Below are positions 1 to 5,143 of a stretch of 5,281 nucleotides of DNA, one piece after another (the first letter of the stretch is position 1; the number at the start of each line of letters is the position of its first letter). The translations under genes were made by a program, and so were the position numbers. The notes beneath the pieces were generated by a model that was not told the origin of the DNA, searched no databases, and was given only the letters and a program-made list of their open reading frames with translations. Source of the stretch: an uncultured Prevotellaceae bacterium (GTDB taxonomy: Bacteria > Bacteroidota > Bacteroidia > Bacteroidales > Bacteroidaceae); contig CAMJRQ010000098.1 of the NCBI GenBank assembly GCA_946408305.1, positions 1 to 5,281 of the forward strand, given 5' to 3'.

Positions 1-431
1 CCATGCCCCTGCTGCGCTACCGCACCCGCGACCTCACCCGCGTCCTGGGCCGCACGTGTCCCTGCGGTCGCAACCACATACGGCTCGACCGCATGCGCGG
101 CCGCTCGGACGACATGATGGTGCTGCGCGGCGTGAACATCTTCCCCATCCAGATCGAGAAGATTCTCATGCAGTTCCCCCAGCTGGGCAACAACTACCTC
201 ATCACGCTCACCACCGACGAGGACAACGACAACATGACCGTCGAGGTGGAACTCTCCGAGATGTTCACCGACGACTTTACCCAGCTGCAACAGCTCAACC
301 GCGACATCACCCGCGCCCTCAAGGACGAAATCCTGCTCACGCCCCACGTCCGGCTCGTGCCCCGCGGCACACTCCCCCAGAGCGAAGGCAAGGCCGTCCG
401 CGTGGTGGACAAGCGCAAGGTGTACCAGTGA
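1..431 (+). CDS. paaK: Phenylacetate-CoA ligase (PaaK-type), C-terminal part, 5' end outside the window
   Basis: This is the C-terminal 142 residues of an adenylate-forming aryl-acid CoA ligase; the frame is already open at the left edge, so the Met at base 3 is internal and the true start lies upstream. Visible parts, numbered from that Met: the RYRTRD stretch (5-10), a CPCGR turn (19-23), the hinge-type motif GRSDDM (33-38) followed by RGVNIFP (42-48), and the terminal EGKAVRVVDKRK, where Lys130 is the likely catalytic lysine of the mobile C-terminal domain. The family makes phenylacetyl-CoA or a related aryl-acyl-CoA from the acid, ATP and CoA in the cytoplasm. In anaerobic Bacteroidales it commonly accompanies indolepyruvate:ferredoxin oxidoreductase, linking aryl acids with aromatic amino acids; that partner would be upstream and is not seen. 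The ACT-domain gene follows 94 bp downstream, probably co-transcribed. The family is secure; the exact substrate is not. Confidence 0.92.
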   Translation, partial: MPLLRYRTRDLTRVLGRTCPCGRNHIRLDRMRGRSDDMMVLRGVNIFPIQIEKILMQFPQLGNNYLITLTTDEDNDNMTVEVELSEMFTDDFTQLQQLNRDITRALKDEILLTPHVRLVPRGTLPQSEGKAVRVVDKRKVYQ

Positions 432-477
432 AAAAAATAATTGTAACCAATAAATAACCAAAGCCTCATTTCACGTC

Positions 478-491
478 CTCCCCTCGGGGAG
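478..491 (+). other. Small GC-rich hairpin between paaK and the ACT gene
   Basis: CTCCCC (478-483) and GGGGAG (486-491) are perfect inverted arms around TC. No T-run follows, so it does not look like an intrinsic terminator. A second G-rich stretch (498-505) could compete for the C-rich arm. It may be an RNA processing or stability element in a paaK/ACT transcript, or chance in GC-rich DNA. No TAnnTTTG box is seen in the 432-525 gap, which favours co-transcription of the two genes. Confidence 0.3.
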
Positions 492-525
492 CGACGCGGA
501 GGGGGTTGAAAATCGAAAATTCATC

Positions 526-945
526 ATGACCATCGTTCAATTATCCGTCTTCCTCGAGAACCGCTCCGGCACGCTCATCAAGGTTCTCGAAGTGCTGAAA
601 GAGGCCCAGATTCAGATCATCGCCTCCTGCATTGCCGACACGGCCGAGTATGGCATCTATCGCCTCATCTGCTCCGAGCCCCAGCGCGCCTGCGAGGAAC
701 TGAAGCGTGCCGGCGTGCCCGTGTCGCTCTCCAACGTCTTCGCCCTCCAGCTCGACAACCAGCCCGGCCGCGCAGCCGAGGCCATCGAGGCCTTCAGCCA
801 GGCCGGCATCAGCATCGCCTATCTCTATTCCTTCCTGATGGGCGGCAAGGGCATCCTCATCTTCCGCACCGACGACGAGGAGCGCGCCCGCGAGACCATT
901 CTGGCCAACCAGCTGAGCTACCTCACCGAGGCCGAGCTCTCATAA
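526..945 (+). CDS. Tandem ACT-domain protein, probable amino acid sensor
   Basis: This 139-residue cytoplasmic protein consists of two ACT-like modules and no catalytic domain. Module 1 covers about residues 3-66 and begins with the ligand-loop signature LENRSGTL (10-17); module 2 covers about 71-136 and begins with LDNQPGRA (76-83). Both have the beta-strand, Asn-x-x-Gly loop, helix order in which ACT domains bind small ligands, usually amino acids, at a subunit interface. The start at 526 is the first in-frame ATG and sits right before module 1. The gene follows paaK by 94 bp on the same strand without an obvious promoter and is followed by a strong terminator at 1011-1051, so the pair looks like the end of an operon. 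From this context I infer that it senses an aromatic amino acid or aryl acid and tunes the ligase or its partner enzyme. The ACT assignment is firm; ligand and target are unknown. Confidence 0.9.
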   Translation: MTIVQLSVFLENRSGTLIKVLEVLKEAQIQIIASCIADTAEYGIYRLICSEPQRACEELKRAGVPVSLSNVFALQLDNQPGRAAEAIEAFSQAGISIAYLYSFLMGGKGILIFRTDDEERARETILANQLSYLTEAELS

Positions 946-966
946 GACGAGGCCCCGCCTCAAAGA

Positions 967-1032
967 CACACCACGTTCTTCCGGGAAACGCAACACGTTC
1001 CTCGGACCATCGCAACACGTTCCTCGGGCCCG
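967..1032 (+). repeat. Three 22-bp tandem repeat units
   Basis: Units begin exactly every 22 bp at 967, 989 and 1011. The core CGCAACACGTTCCTCGG is identical over 17 bases in units 2 and 3; unit 1 matches it at 13 of 17 positions, so it is an older or diverged copy. The last 4-5 bases of each unit differ. An inverted copy follows directly at 1029-1046, so each unit can in principle pair with it. There are too few and too degenerate copies, and no unique spacers, for a CRISPR array. Confidence 0.75.
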
Positions 1033-1051
1033 AGGAACGTGTTGCGTTTTT
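1011..1051 (+). terminator. Rho-independent terminator with perfect 18-bp arms
   Basis: Bases 1011-1028 and 1029-1046 are perfect reverse complements, 18 bp per arm with no spacer, so the RNA hairpin would open a few central bases as its loop. Five T residues follow at 1047-1051. It lies 65 bp after the ACT gene stop and should end the paaK/ACT transcript. The upstream identical repeat unit (989-1005) can form an alternative 17-bp stem with 1030-1046. There is no T-run in the opposite direction, so it is a plus-strand terminator. Confidence 0.85.
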
Positions 1052-1078
1052 AGGGGGAGGGAAATTTTTAATCGTGTC

Positions 1079-1101
1079 TAAGGACGCTAAAGGCGTCCTT
1101 A
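1079..1101 (-). terminator. Stem-loop downstream of the esterase gene, weak terminator candidate
   Basis: TAAGGACGC (1079-1087) and GCGTCCTTA (1093-1101) form a perfect 9-bp stem with a five-base loop, 10 bp beyond the stop codon of the minus-strand esterase. On the minus strand the stem is followed by AGACACGATTAAAAA rather than a T-run, so termination would be weak or rely on other factors; 3'-end protection of the esterase mRNA is an alternative. The hairpin itself is directly visible; its role is inferred from position. Confidence 0.5.
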
Positions 1102-1111
1102 TGTCAGCCGT

Positions 1112-2530
1112 CTATTGCCCCGTGGCTTGCAGGATGAAATCGACGATGGGCTGGGGGCAGCTGAGGGAGTGGGGATGGTGGTCGACGGCGGGCTTGTGGA
1201 TGACCTGGATGGGGGCACCGAGGGCACGCATGCGCTCCTCGAAGACGCGGGTGTTCGTGGCGTAGTGCACCACGCGGTCGGCATCGCCCACGACGTGGAG
1301 GATGGGGATGCGGGCGCGGGCCATCTGGCGGGCATGGTCAATGGGGTTGCCACGCCAGGCGCGGGCCTCGTCCTCGCTGGCAAAGCCGTAGGCCTTCATC
1401 ATCCGCTCGGTCTCGGCGCCGGGAGCGGTGGTCATGGGCCACTGGGTGATGTCCATCACCGGGGCGTCGGCATAGATGCAGGCCACCTTCTTGGGGTTGC
1501 GCGCGGCCCAGTTGTAAATGATAAGTCCGCCGCGGCTCATGCCCTCGAGGGCCACCTTGCGGGCGAAGCCGGCGCGCGTCATGCGGCGGTAGAAGACGTC
1601 CCAGCGGCGGACAGCCTCGGGCGAGCCGTAGAGATTGCCCACGTCGCAGTAGGCCACGTGGAAGCCGCGCTCGAGCAGGTCGATGTCGGTCTGCGGCTCG
1701 TGGCCCCAGAAGCGGGCGCGCCATATCCAGGGCCGGCCCTGGGCCACCACGCGCGGCTCCACCACTTTGCAGGCCACGCCGTCGCTCTGGAAGTCGTAGC
1801 CCGTGAAGCCGTGGAAATTGAACGTCTTGGCTCCCTGACGATAGAAGGGCTCGGTGGCGTCGGCGGCCGGCGTCTCGGCTTTCACGGAGAGGTGGTTATA
1901 CACCTTCAGAGCCATGGCACCGGCTCCGCGGGCCGAGGGATGGAGTTTGTCGGGCATGAGGGAGGGGTCCCACGTGTCGGGGACGACGTTGAACATGTTG
2001 ATGATTTCCAGTCCGTTTCGGAAGGCCATCTCCTCCACCATGGGGCGCACCTCCTGGGCAATGACCTGGCTGCTGATGCCGGGGTCGCTGGCCGGGATGA
2101 AGCAGCGCAGGGGGGTGAGGAGGACGATGCGGGGATGCGAGGGCAGGGCCCGCAGCGTGTCGATGAAGGCCTGGTAGTCCTTCGTGAAGTCGTCCTTGCG
2201 GCCCCAGTTCCAGCCCTTGCTGTCGTTGGTGCCCAGCTTGAGGAGGACGATGTCGGGGCGGAAGTCGAGTGCCTGGCGATACTGCTCGGTCTTGATGTAG
2301 GGATAGTCGCCCGAGTGGAGCATGGTGGTGCCGTTGACGCCGAAGTTGCGCACCTCGTAGTCGTCGCCCAGATAGGCCTGGAGCTGGGCGGGATAGCTCC
2401 AATGGTCGCGATCCTGGATGGTGGCACCGTAGGTGATGCTGTTGCCCACGCAGGCCACCTTGATTTTCTGAGCCTGGGCCTGCACGGCCAGGAGAACGAC
2501 CGCCAGGAGAAGAAGGAAATGTCTGTTCAT
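1112..2530 (-). CDS. Secreted two-domain esterase: SGNH/GDSL hydrolase fused to alpha/beta hydrolase
   Basis: This 472-residue protein starts with a clear signal peptide (1-20, ending VQAQA before QKIKV), so it acts in the periplasm or at the cell surface. Domain 1 (about 22-215) is an SGNH hydrolase: GNSITYG with nucleophile Ser31, Gly64 and Asn66 in NFGVNG, GTND (100-103), and DKLHP with Asp194 and His197. Domain 2 (about 229-470) is an alpha/beta hydrolase: the nucleophile elbow GMSRGG with Ser332, acid candidate Asp418 in GDADRVV, and His451/His452 in HHPHS. Both catalytic sets look intact. Relatives of both domains in Bacteroidetes are often carbohydrate O-acyl esterases, so removal of acetyl groups from plant or host glycans is the likely role, but no glycoside hydrolase or SusC/D neighbour is seen here. 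ATG at 2528-2530 immediately precedes the signal peptide and lies 26 bp after a -7 box. Domain calls are firm; substrate is unknown. Confidence 0.9.
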   Translation of the reverse strand: MNRHFLLLLAVVLLAVQAQAQKIKVACVGNSITYGATIQDRDHWSYPAQLQAYLGDDYEVRNFGVNGTTMLHSGDYPYIKTEQYRQALDFRPDIVLLKLGTNDSKGWNWGRKDDFTKDYQAFIDTLRALPSHPRIVLLTPLRCFIPASDPGISSQVIAQEVRPMVEEMAFRNGLEIINMFNVVPDTWDPSLMPDKLHPSARGAGAMALKVYNHLSVKAETPAADATEPFYRQGAKTFNFHGFTGYDFQSDGVACKVVEPRVVAQGRPWIWRARFWGHEPQTDIDLLERGFHVAYCDVGNLYGSPEAVRRWDVFYRRMTRAGFARKVALEGMSRGGLIIYNWAARNPKKVACIYADAPVMDITQWPMTTAPGAETERMMKAYGFASEDEARAWRGNPIDHARQMARARIPILHVVGDADRVVHYATNTRVFEERMRALGAPIQVIHKPAVDHHPHSLSCPQPIVDFILQATGQ

Positions 2531-2556
2531 GTCTGTTTTTTATTTGCTTGCTTCTG

Positions 2557-2587
2557 CAAAAATAGCAAAACTTTCGCTTACGGGCAA
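2557..2587 (-). promoter_or_regulatory. Bacteroidetes-type promoter of the esterase gene
   Basis: On the minus strand TTG (2587-2585) is followed after 20 bp by TATTTTTG (2564-2557), matching the Bacteroidetes sigma consensus TTG, 19-21 bp, TAnnTTTG. The esterase ATG starts 26 bp further on, after the A-rich leader AAATAAAAAACAGAC that often replaces a Shine-Dalgarno sequence in this phylum. Assigned from consensus and spacing only. Confidence 0.75.
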
Positions 2588-2636
2588 GGTTTTGGCAGGC
2601 TTATCGGGGCGAAGCAGGAGCGGAATGATGCATTTC

Positions 2637-2651
2637 AAACCCTAAGGGTTT
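2637..2651. repeat. Short inverted repeat in the esterase/dockerin gap
   Basis: AAACCC (2637-2642) and GGGTTT (2646-2651) flank TAA as a perfect 6-bp inverted repeat, about 50 bp upstream of the esterase -33 element. It could be an operator for that promoter or simply chance. Apart from this, the promoter and the terminator at 2680-2730, I see nothing definable in the 238-bp gap 2531-2768. Confidence 0.3.
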
Positions 2652-2679
2652 CGGGCGACGCCTGTTTCGCCCTTCCCCC

Positions 2680-2730
2680 AAAAACGAACGACGCAGCCAC
2701 CCGCCCGTATTGCCGGGGATGGCTGCGTCG
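2680..2730 (-). terminator. Rho-independent terminator after the dockerin-like frame
   Basis: Read on the minus strand, CGACGCAGCCA (2730-2720) pairs perfectly with TGGCTGCGTCG (2699-2689), an 11-bp stem whose 20-base loop can add a short CCCG/CGGG stem. It is followed by TTCG and then TTTTT (2684-2680). It lies about 38 bp beyond the dockerin-like stop codon and separates that frame from the esterase promoter downstream. No T-run follows in the plus direction. Confidence 0.75.
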
Positions 2731-2768
2731 CACTGTCTCTCCTACCCTCGGGAGGGCCGGAGGAGATC

Positions 2769-2993
2769 TTACTGGCTCAGAATCGTGTCGATGACGATGC
2801 CTACGTCGGTGATGCTGACGCTACCGTCGAAGTTGACATCGCCGGCCGTCTCGTCGAAGCCCGTGGGGCTGGAGCCCAAAATGTGGTCTATCATCACGCC
2901 CACATCGGTGATGGAGACGAAGCTGTCGGCGTTGGCGTCGCCCATCTCGATGACTCGCTCGAAGGCCTGGCGGCTACACTTTTTCTCCGTCAT
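2769..2993 (-). CDS. Orphan dockerin-like EF-hand repeat protein, likely gene fragment
   Basis: The 74-residue frame is mostly a type I dockerin-like module with two calcium-loop repeats: GDANADSFVSITDVG (residues 18-32) and GDVNFDGSVSITDVG (51-65), each followed by a helix (VMIDHILG; IVIDTILSQ). The Asp, Asn, Asp, Ser, Asp ligand positions are present in both loops; repeat 1 has Ser in place of the usual loop Gly. In Bacteroidetes such modules normally form the C-terminus of large secreted proteins. Here there is no signal peptide, no partner domain, and only about 17 residues before the first loop, so I suspect the remnant of a larger gene or a very small calcium-binding protein. I chose the Met at 2991-2993; the frame stays open to an ATG at 3051-3053, but that start would overlap the start codon of the divergent phosphoesterase and cover its promoter. 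No TAnnTTTG promoter was found for it. A terminator follows. Confidence 0.6.
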   Translation of the reverse strand: MTEKKCSRQAFERVIEMGDANADSFVSITDVGVMIDHILGSSPTGFDETAGDVNFDGSVSITDVGIVIDTILSQ

Positions 2994-2997
2994 TTTG

Positions 2998-3028
2998 TTG
3001 TGCGAGTGGCGGAATGTCTGTAATTTTG
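2998..3028 (+). promoter_or_regulatory. Near-ideal Bacteroidetes promoter of the metallophosphoesterase
   Basis: TTG (2998-3000), exactly 20 bp, then TAATTTTG (3021-3028) matches the Bacteroidetes consensus in sequence and spacing. The phosphoesterase ATG follows 23 bp later after an A-rich leader (GAAAAAGGTAAAAAGG), giving a short 5' untranslated region. The promoter fills the 58-bp gap to the dockerin-like start at 2993. Confidence 0.85.
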
Positions 3029-3051
3029 CACTCCGAAAAAGGTAAAAAGGC

Positions 3052-4068
3052 ATGATTAAGTTCGTTATCCTCTTCTGCCTCGTCGTATCGACGGTGTGGC
3101 TGCTGGTGCCGCAGGTGGTCTACTGCCTGCTGTGGCCCGTAGCCAGGCTTTGCCACTGTTCGCTGGCGTGGCGCCCGTTCGGGTGGGCCAGCCTGGTGCT
3201 GGTGGCGGTGTGGTGGGCATTGTTCGCGTGGGGCAACCGCGTGGGCCGCTTCCGCTACGAGGTGAAGGCCGTTGAGTTCAGCCACCCAGACGTGCCACGG
3301 GGCTTCGAGGACTACCGCATCGTGCACATCAGCGACCTGCACCTCGACGGCTGGCAGGGCCACACCGACCGACTCGCGGCCGTGGTGGACAGCATCAACC
3401 GGCTGGAGCCCGACCTGGTGGTCTTCACGGGCGACCTGGTGTCGTTCGACTATCGCGAGCTCGAGCCCTTCTGCGACATACTCTCACGGCTCAGCGCCGC
3501 CGACGGGGTGGTGAGCATCCTGGGGAACCACGACTACGACCCCTATGCGCCGGGCATCACGCAGCGCGAGCGGCAGGAGCGGGTGGCGGAGCTCGTCAGG
3601 CTGCAGCGCGAGCGGCTTGGCTGGCGCGTGCTGCTGAACGAGCACCTCGTCCTGCACCGCGCCGGCGACTCGCTGGCCGTCATCGGAGTGGAGAACCAGA
3701 GCTGCGGCGCCCATCAGATAATCCGCCGCGGACGCCTCCGCGAGGCCATGCAGGGCACCGACGGCATGTTCCGCATCCTGCTGAGCCACGACCCCTCGCA
3801 CTGGCGGGCCGAGGTGGTGGGGCAGACCGACATACCGCTCACGCTGAGCGGACACACCCATGCCATGCAGTTCCGCATCCTGGGCTTCACGCCGAGCCGA
3901 TGGATCTATCCCGAATGCGACGGCCGCTACGACGAGGGGCAGCAGACGCTCTACGTAAACATCGGCCTGGGCGGCACACTGCCCATGCGCATCGGGGCCA
4001 CGCCCGAGGTGACGGTGATAACACTGAAGTCTCGAGGGCTCGTCAAAATTAAGGGAACAACGAATTAA
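3052..4068 (+). CDS. Membrane-anchored calcineurin-like metallophosphoesterase (COG1408/YkuE-like)
   Basis: This 338-residue protein has two hydrophobic N-terminal segments (about 3-30 and 42-61) that anchor it in the cytoplasmic membrane, followed by a complete metallophosphoesterase domain. All metal-binding motifs are visible: DLH (Asp95, His97), GD (Asp128), GNHD (Asn159, His160), the SHD histidine (His246) and GHTH (His268, His270). The family uses a two-metal centre to cleave phosphomono- or diesters; COG1408 members include YkuE-type enzymes and UDP-2,3-diacylglucosamine pyrophosphatases of lipid A synthesis (LpxG), so an envelope lipid or cell-wall substrate is plausible but unproven. 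The start at 3052 sits 23 bp after a near-ideal promoter and directly before the first membrane segment. The TAA stop lies inside the left arm of a long terminator hairpin, so the gene is probably monocistronic. Family firm, substrate unknown. Confidence 0.92.
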   Translation: MIKFVILFCLVVSTVWLLVPQVVYCLLWPVARLCHCSLAWRPFGWASLVLVAVWWALFAWGNRVGRFRYEVKAVEFSHPDVPRGFEDYRIVHISDLHLDGWQGHTDRLAAVVDSINRLEPDLVVFTGDLVSFDYRELEPFCDILSRLSAADGVVSILGNHDYDPYAPGITQRERQERVAELVRLQRERLGWRVLLNEHLVLHRAGDSLAVIGVENQSCGAHQIIRRGRLREAMQGTDGMFRILLSHDPSHWRAEVVGQTDIPLTLSGHTHAMQFRILGFTPSRWIYPECDGRYDEGQQTLYVNIGLGGTLPMRIGATPEVTVITLKSRGLVKIKGTTN

Positions 4069-4149
4069 ACGAATTTTACGAATTTCACATGTTTGACATC
4101 CAAGAGAAAATTAATTTGATTAATTCGCTTAATTCGTTGTTCTTTTTTT
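4051..4149 (+). terminator. Long hairpin terminator overlapping the phosphoesterase stop codon
   Basis: Arms 4055-4075 and 4122-4142 pair at 20 of 21 positions, the exception being A4069 against C4128. G-U and A-U pairs could extend the base to 4051. TTTTTTT follows at 4143-4149. The left arm includes the phosphoesterase stop codon TAA (4066-4068), so ribosomes finishing translation would cover part of the hairpin. It isolates the phosphoesterase from the transporter gene that starts 47 bp after the T-run. Confidence 0.82.
4060..4137. repeat. Two facing arrays of 9-bp repeats
   Basis: Three tandem 9-mers run on the plus strand at 4060, 4069 and 4078 (ACGAATTAA, ACGAATTTT, ACGAATTTC). Three more run in inverted orientation at 4137-4129, 4128-4120 and 4119-4111 (ACGAATTAA, GCGAATTAA, TCAAATTAA on the minus strand). 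The central bases 4087-4110 are unique. The arrays build the stem of the terminator above. Similarity is highest at the outer units and falls toward the centre. Confidence 0.7.
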
Positions 4150-4196
4150 GTGATTCGCCTTTTCAACATACACTCACGAACCTTGAATCATAAATT

Positions 4197-5066
4197 ATGT
4201 ACTGGATAATTGCTCTTTTTTGTGTCATCGTTTGGGGCACTACGTTTATCTCCACCAAGGTTTTGCTGCTCCACGGGCTGAGCCCCACTGAGATTTTCCT
4301 GATGCGCTTCGGGCTGGCCTACGTCTGCCTGCTGCCCTTCTATCGCCGCGGCATCAAGCTGCCGTGGCGCGACGAGGCTTGGATGGCGCTCATCGGACTG
4401 ACGGGCGGTTGCCTCTATTTCCTGACGGAGAACACGGCACTCGACTATACGCTGGCCACCAACGTGAGCCTCATCGTGAGCCTGACGCCGCTCTACACGC
4501 TGCTGCTCATGGCCCTGTTCTATCGCACGTCGACGCGCCTCTCGCCGCTGCTCCTCGTGGGCGTGGCGATGGCCGTGGTGGGCGTGTTCTGCGTGGTGAT
4601 GAACGGTCACATCCTGCTCCAGCTCAATCCGCTGGGCGACCTGCTGGCGCTCTTGTGCGGACTGAGCTGGTCGGCCTATTCGCTCGTCTACAACCGCGTG
4701 AGCCAGCACTACCCCGCCCTGCTCATCACGCGCAAGCTCTTCTTCTGGGGCTTCGTCTGCGGACTGCCCATGCTGCTCGTGTCGCACGAGGCGAAGGACT
4801 ATGCAGCCATCGTGGCCGAGCCGGTGGTGGCCGGCAACCTGCTGTTCCTGAGCCTGGTGGCCGGGCTGGGATGTTTCTTCCTGTGGAACCTGTCGGTGAA
4901 GCGCGTGGGCACGGTGGGGGCCAACAACCTCATCTACTTCAGCCCGCTCGTCACGCTCATCACGGCCCACCTCGTGCTGGACGAGCCCTTCACGTGGATG
5001 TCGGTGGCGGGCATGGTGCTCACGGTGGCAGGCGTATGGCTGGCCACGGGGCGCGAAAAAGAGTAG
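4197..5066 (+). CDS. EamA/DMT-family transporter
   Basis: This 289-residue inner-membrane protein has about ten predicted helices (near 3-22, 33-49, 62-82, 85-107, 115-136, 146-165, 177-196, 210-230, 242-261, 266-284) in two EamA halves, the normal length and layout of the drug/metabolite transporter superfamily. Recognisable features are the N-terminal VWGTTFISTK, the TEIFLMRF of helix 2, NVSLIVSLTPLYTLLL in the first half, and in the second half GANNLIYFSPLVTLITAHLVLDEPFTW, with the typical Pro of helix 9 and the conserved Glu after it. Members export amino acids, metabolites or nucleotide sugars; nothing in the sequence or neighbourhood fixes the substrate. The ATG at 4197 leads straight into helix 1 and has no in-frame Met upstream worth preferring. 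I found no good TAnnTTTG box between the upstream terminator and this start, so its promoter is unassigned. Confidence 0.92.
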   Translation: MYWIIALFCVIVWGTTFISTKVLLLHGLSPTEIFLMRFGLAYVCLLPFYRRGIKLPWRDEAWMALIGLTGGCLYFLTENTALDYTLATNVSLIVSLTPLYTLLLMALFYRTSTRLSPLLLVGVAMAVVGVFCVVMNGHILLQLNPLGDLLALLCGLSWSAYSLVYNRVSQHYPALLITRKLFFWGFVCGLPMLLVSHEAKDYAAIVAEPVVAGNLLFLSLVAGLGCFFLWNLSVKRVGTVGANNLIYFSPLVTLITAHLVLDEPFTWMSVAGMVLTVAGVWLATGREKE

Positions 5067-5080
5067 GCGGTCACACACTT

Positions 5081-5095
5081 TGCAACCGAGTTGCA
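5081..5095. promoter_or_regulatory. Palindrome upstream of the permease -7 box, possible operator
   Basis: TGCAAC (5081-5086) and GTTGCA (5090-5095) are a perfect 6-bp inverted repeat around CGA, 12 bp before the -7 box TAACTTTG. It lies where the -33 element should be. No T-run follows, so it is not a convincing terminator for the transporter gene that ends 14 bp before it. A regulator binding site is the better guess, but only from position. Confidence 0.4.
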
Positions 5096-5107
5096 CGCAG
5101 AAGGCCG

Positions 5108-5115
5108 TAACTTTG
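5108..5115 (+). promoter_or_regulatory. Bacteroidetes -7 box of the permease gene
   Basis: TAACTTTG matches TAnnTTTG perfectly and lies 28 bp before the permease ATG, with the A-rich leader GATAAAAAACG between. No TTG stands at the ideal 19-21 bp upstream: the nearest are 5091-5093 (14 bp spacer) and 5080-5082 (25 bp spacer). The promoter may therefore be weak or depend on an activator. Confidence 0.65.
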
Positions 5116-5143
5116 CAGCGGAAATGATAAAAAACGCAACGTT

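Noticed and set aside
56..457. A 133-codon plus-strand frame overlapping the paaK end
   Set aside because: It is a shifted reading of the ligase, rich in Arg, His and Pro, with no family resemblance.
967..1046. A CRISPR-like array from the spaced repeats
   Set aside because: Only three units, with 5-base remainders rather than spacers of about 30 bases, one unit strongly diverged, and an inverted copy directly attached; no cas genes in the window.
1115..2794. A 559-codon open frame on the plus strand antisense to the esterase
   Set aside because: It mirrors the GC-rich esterase codons, is dominated by Gly, Ala, Val, His and Glu without any domain motif, and runs across the esterase promoter. 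The minus-strand frame has a signal peptide and two complete active sites.
3036..3043. A -7 box TACCTTTT on the minus strand for the dockerin-like frame
   Set aside because: The final G of the box is missing and there is no TTG at a suitable distance upstream; it is also in a low-complexity A/T-rich leader of the opposite gene.
4092..4118. A promoter TTTG (4092-4095) with TAATTTG (4112-4118) for the transporter
   Set aside because: The -7 element lacks one base of TAnnTTTG, the spacer is only 16 bp, and the terminator stem would lie downstream of it and stop its transcript.
4188..5096. A 302-codon open frame on the minus strand opposite the EamA transporter
   Set aside because: Its translation is an unusual His/Gln/Glu/Arg-rich string without recognisable motifs, as expected from the complement of a hydrophobic transporter gene; the plus frame has ten helices and family motifs.
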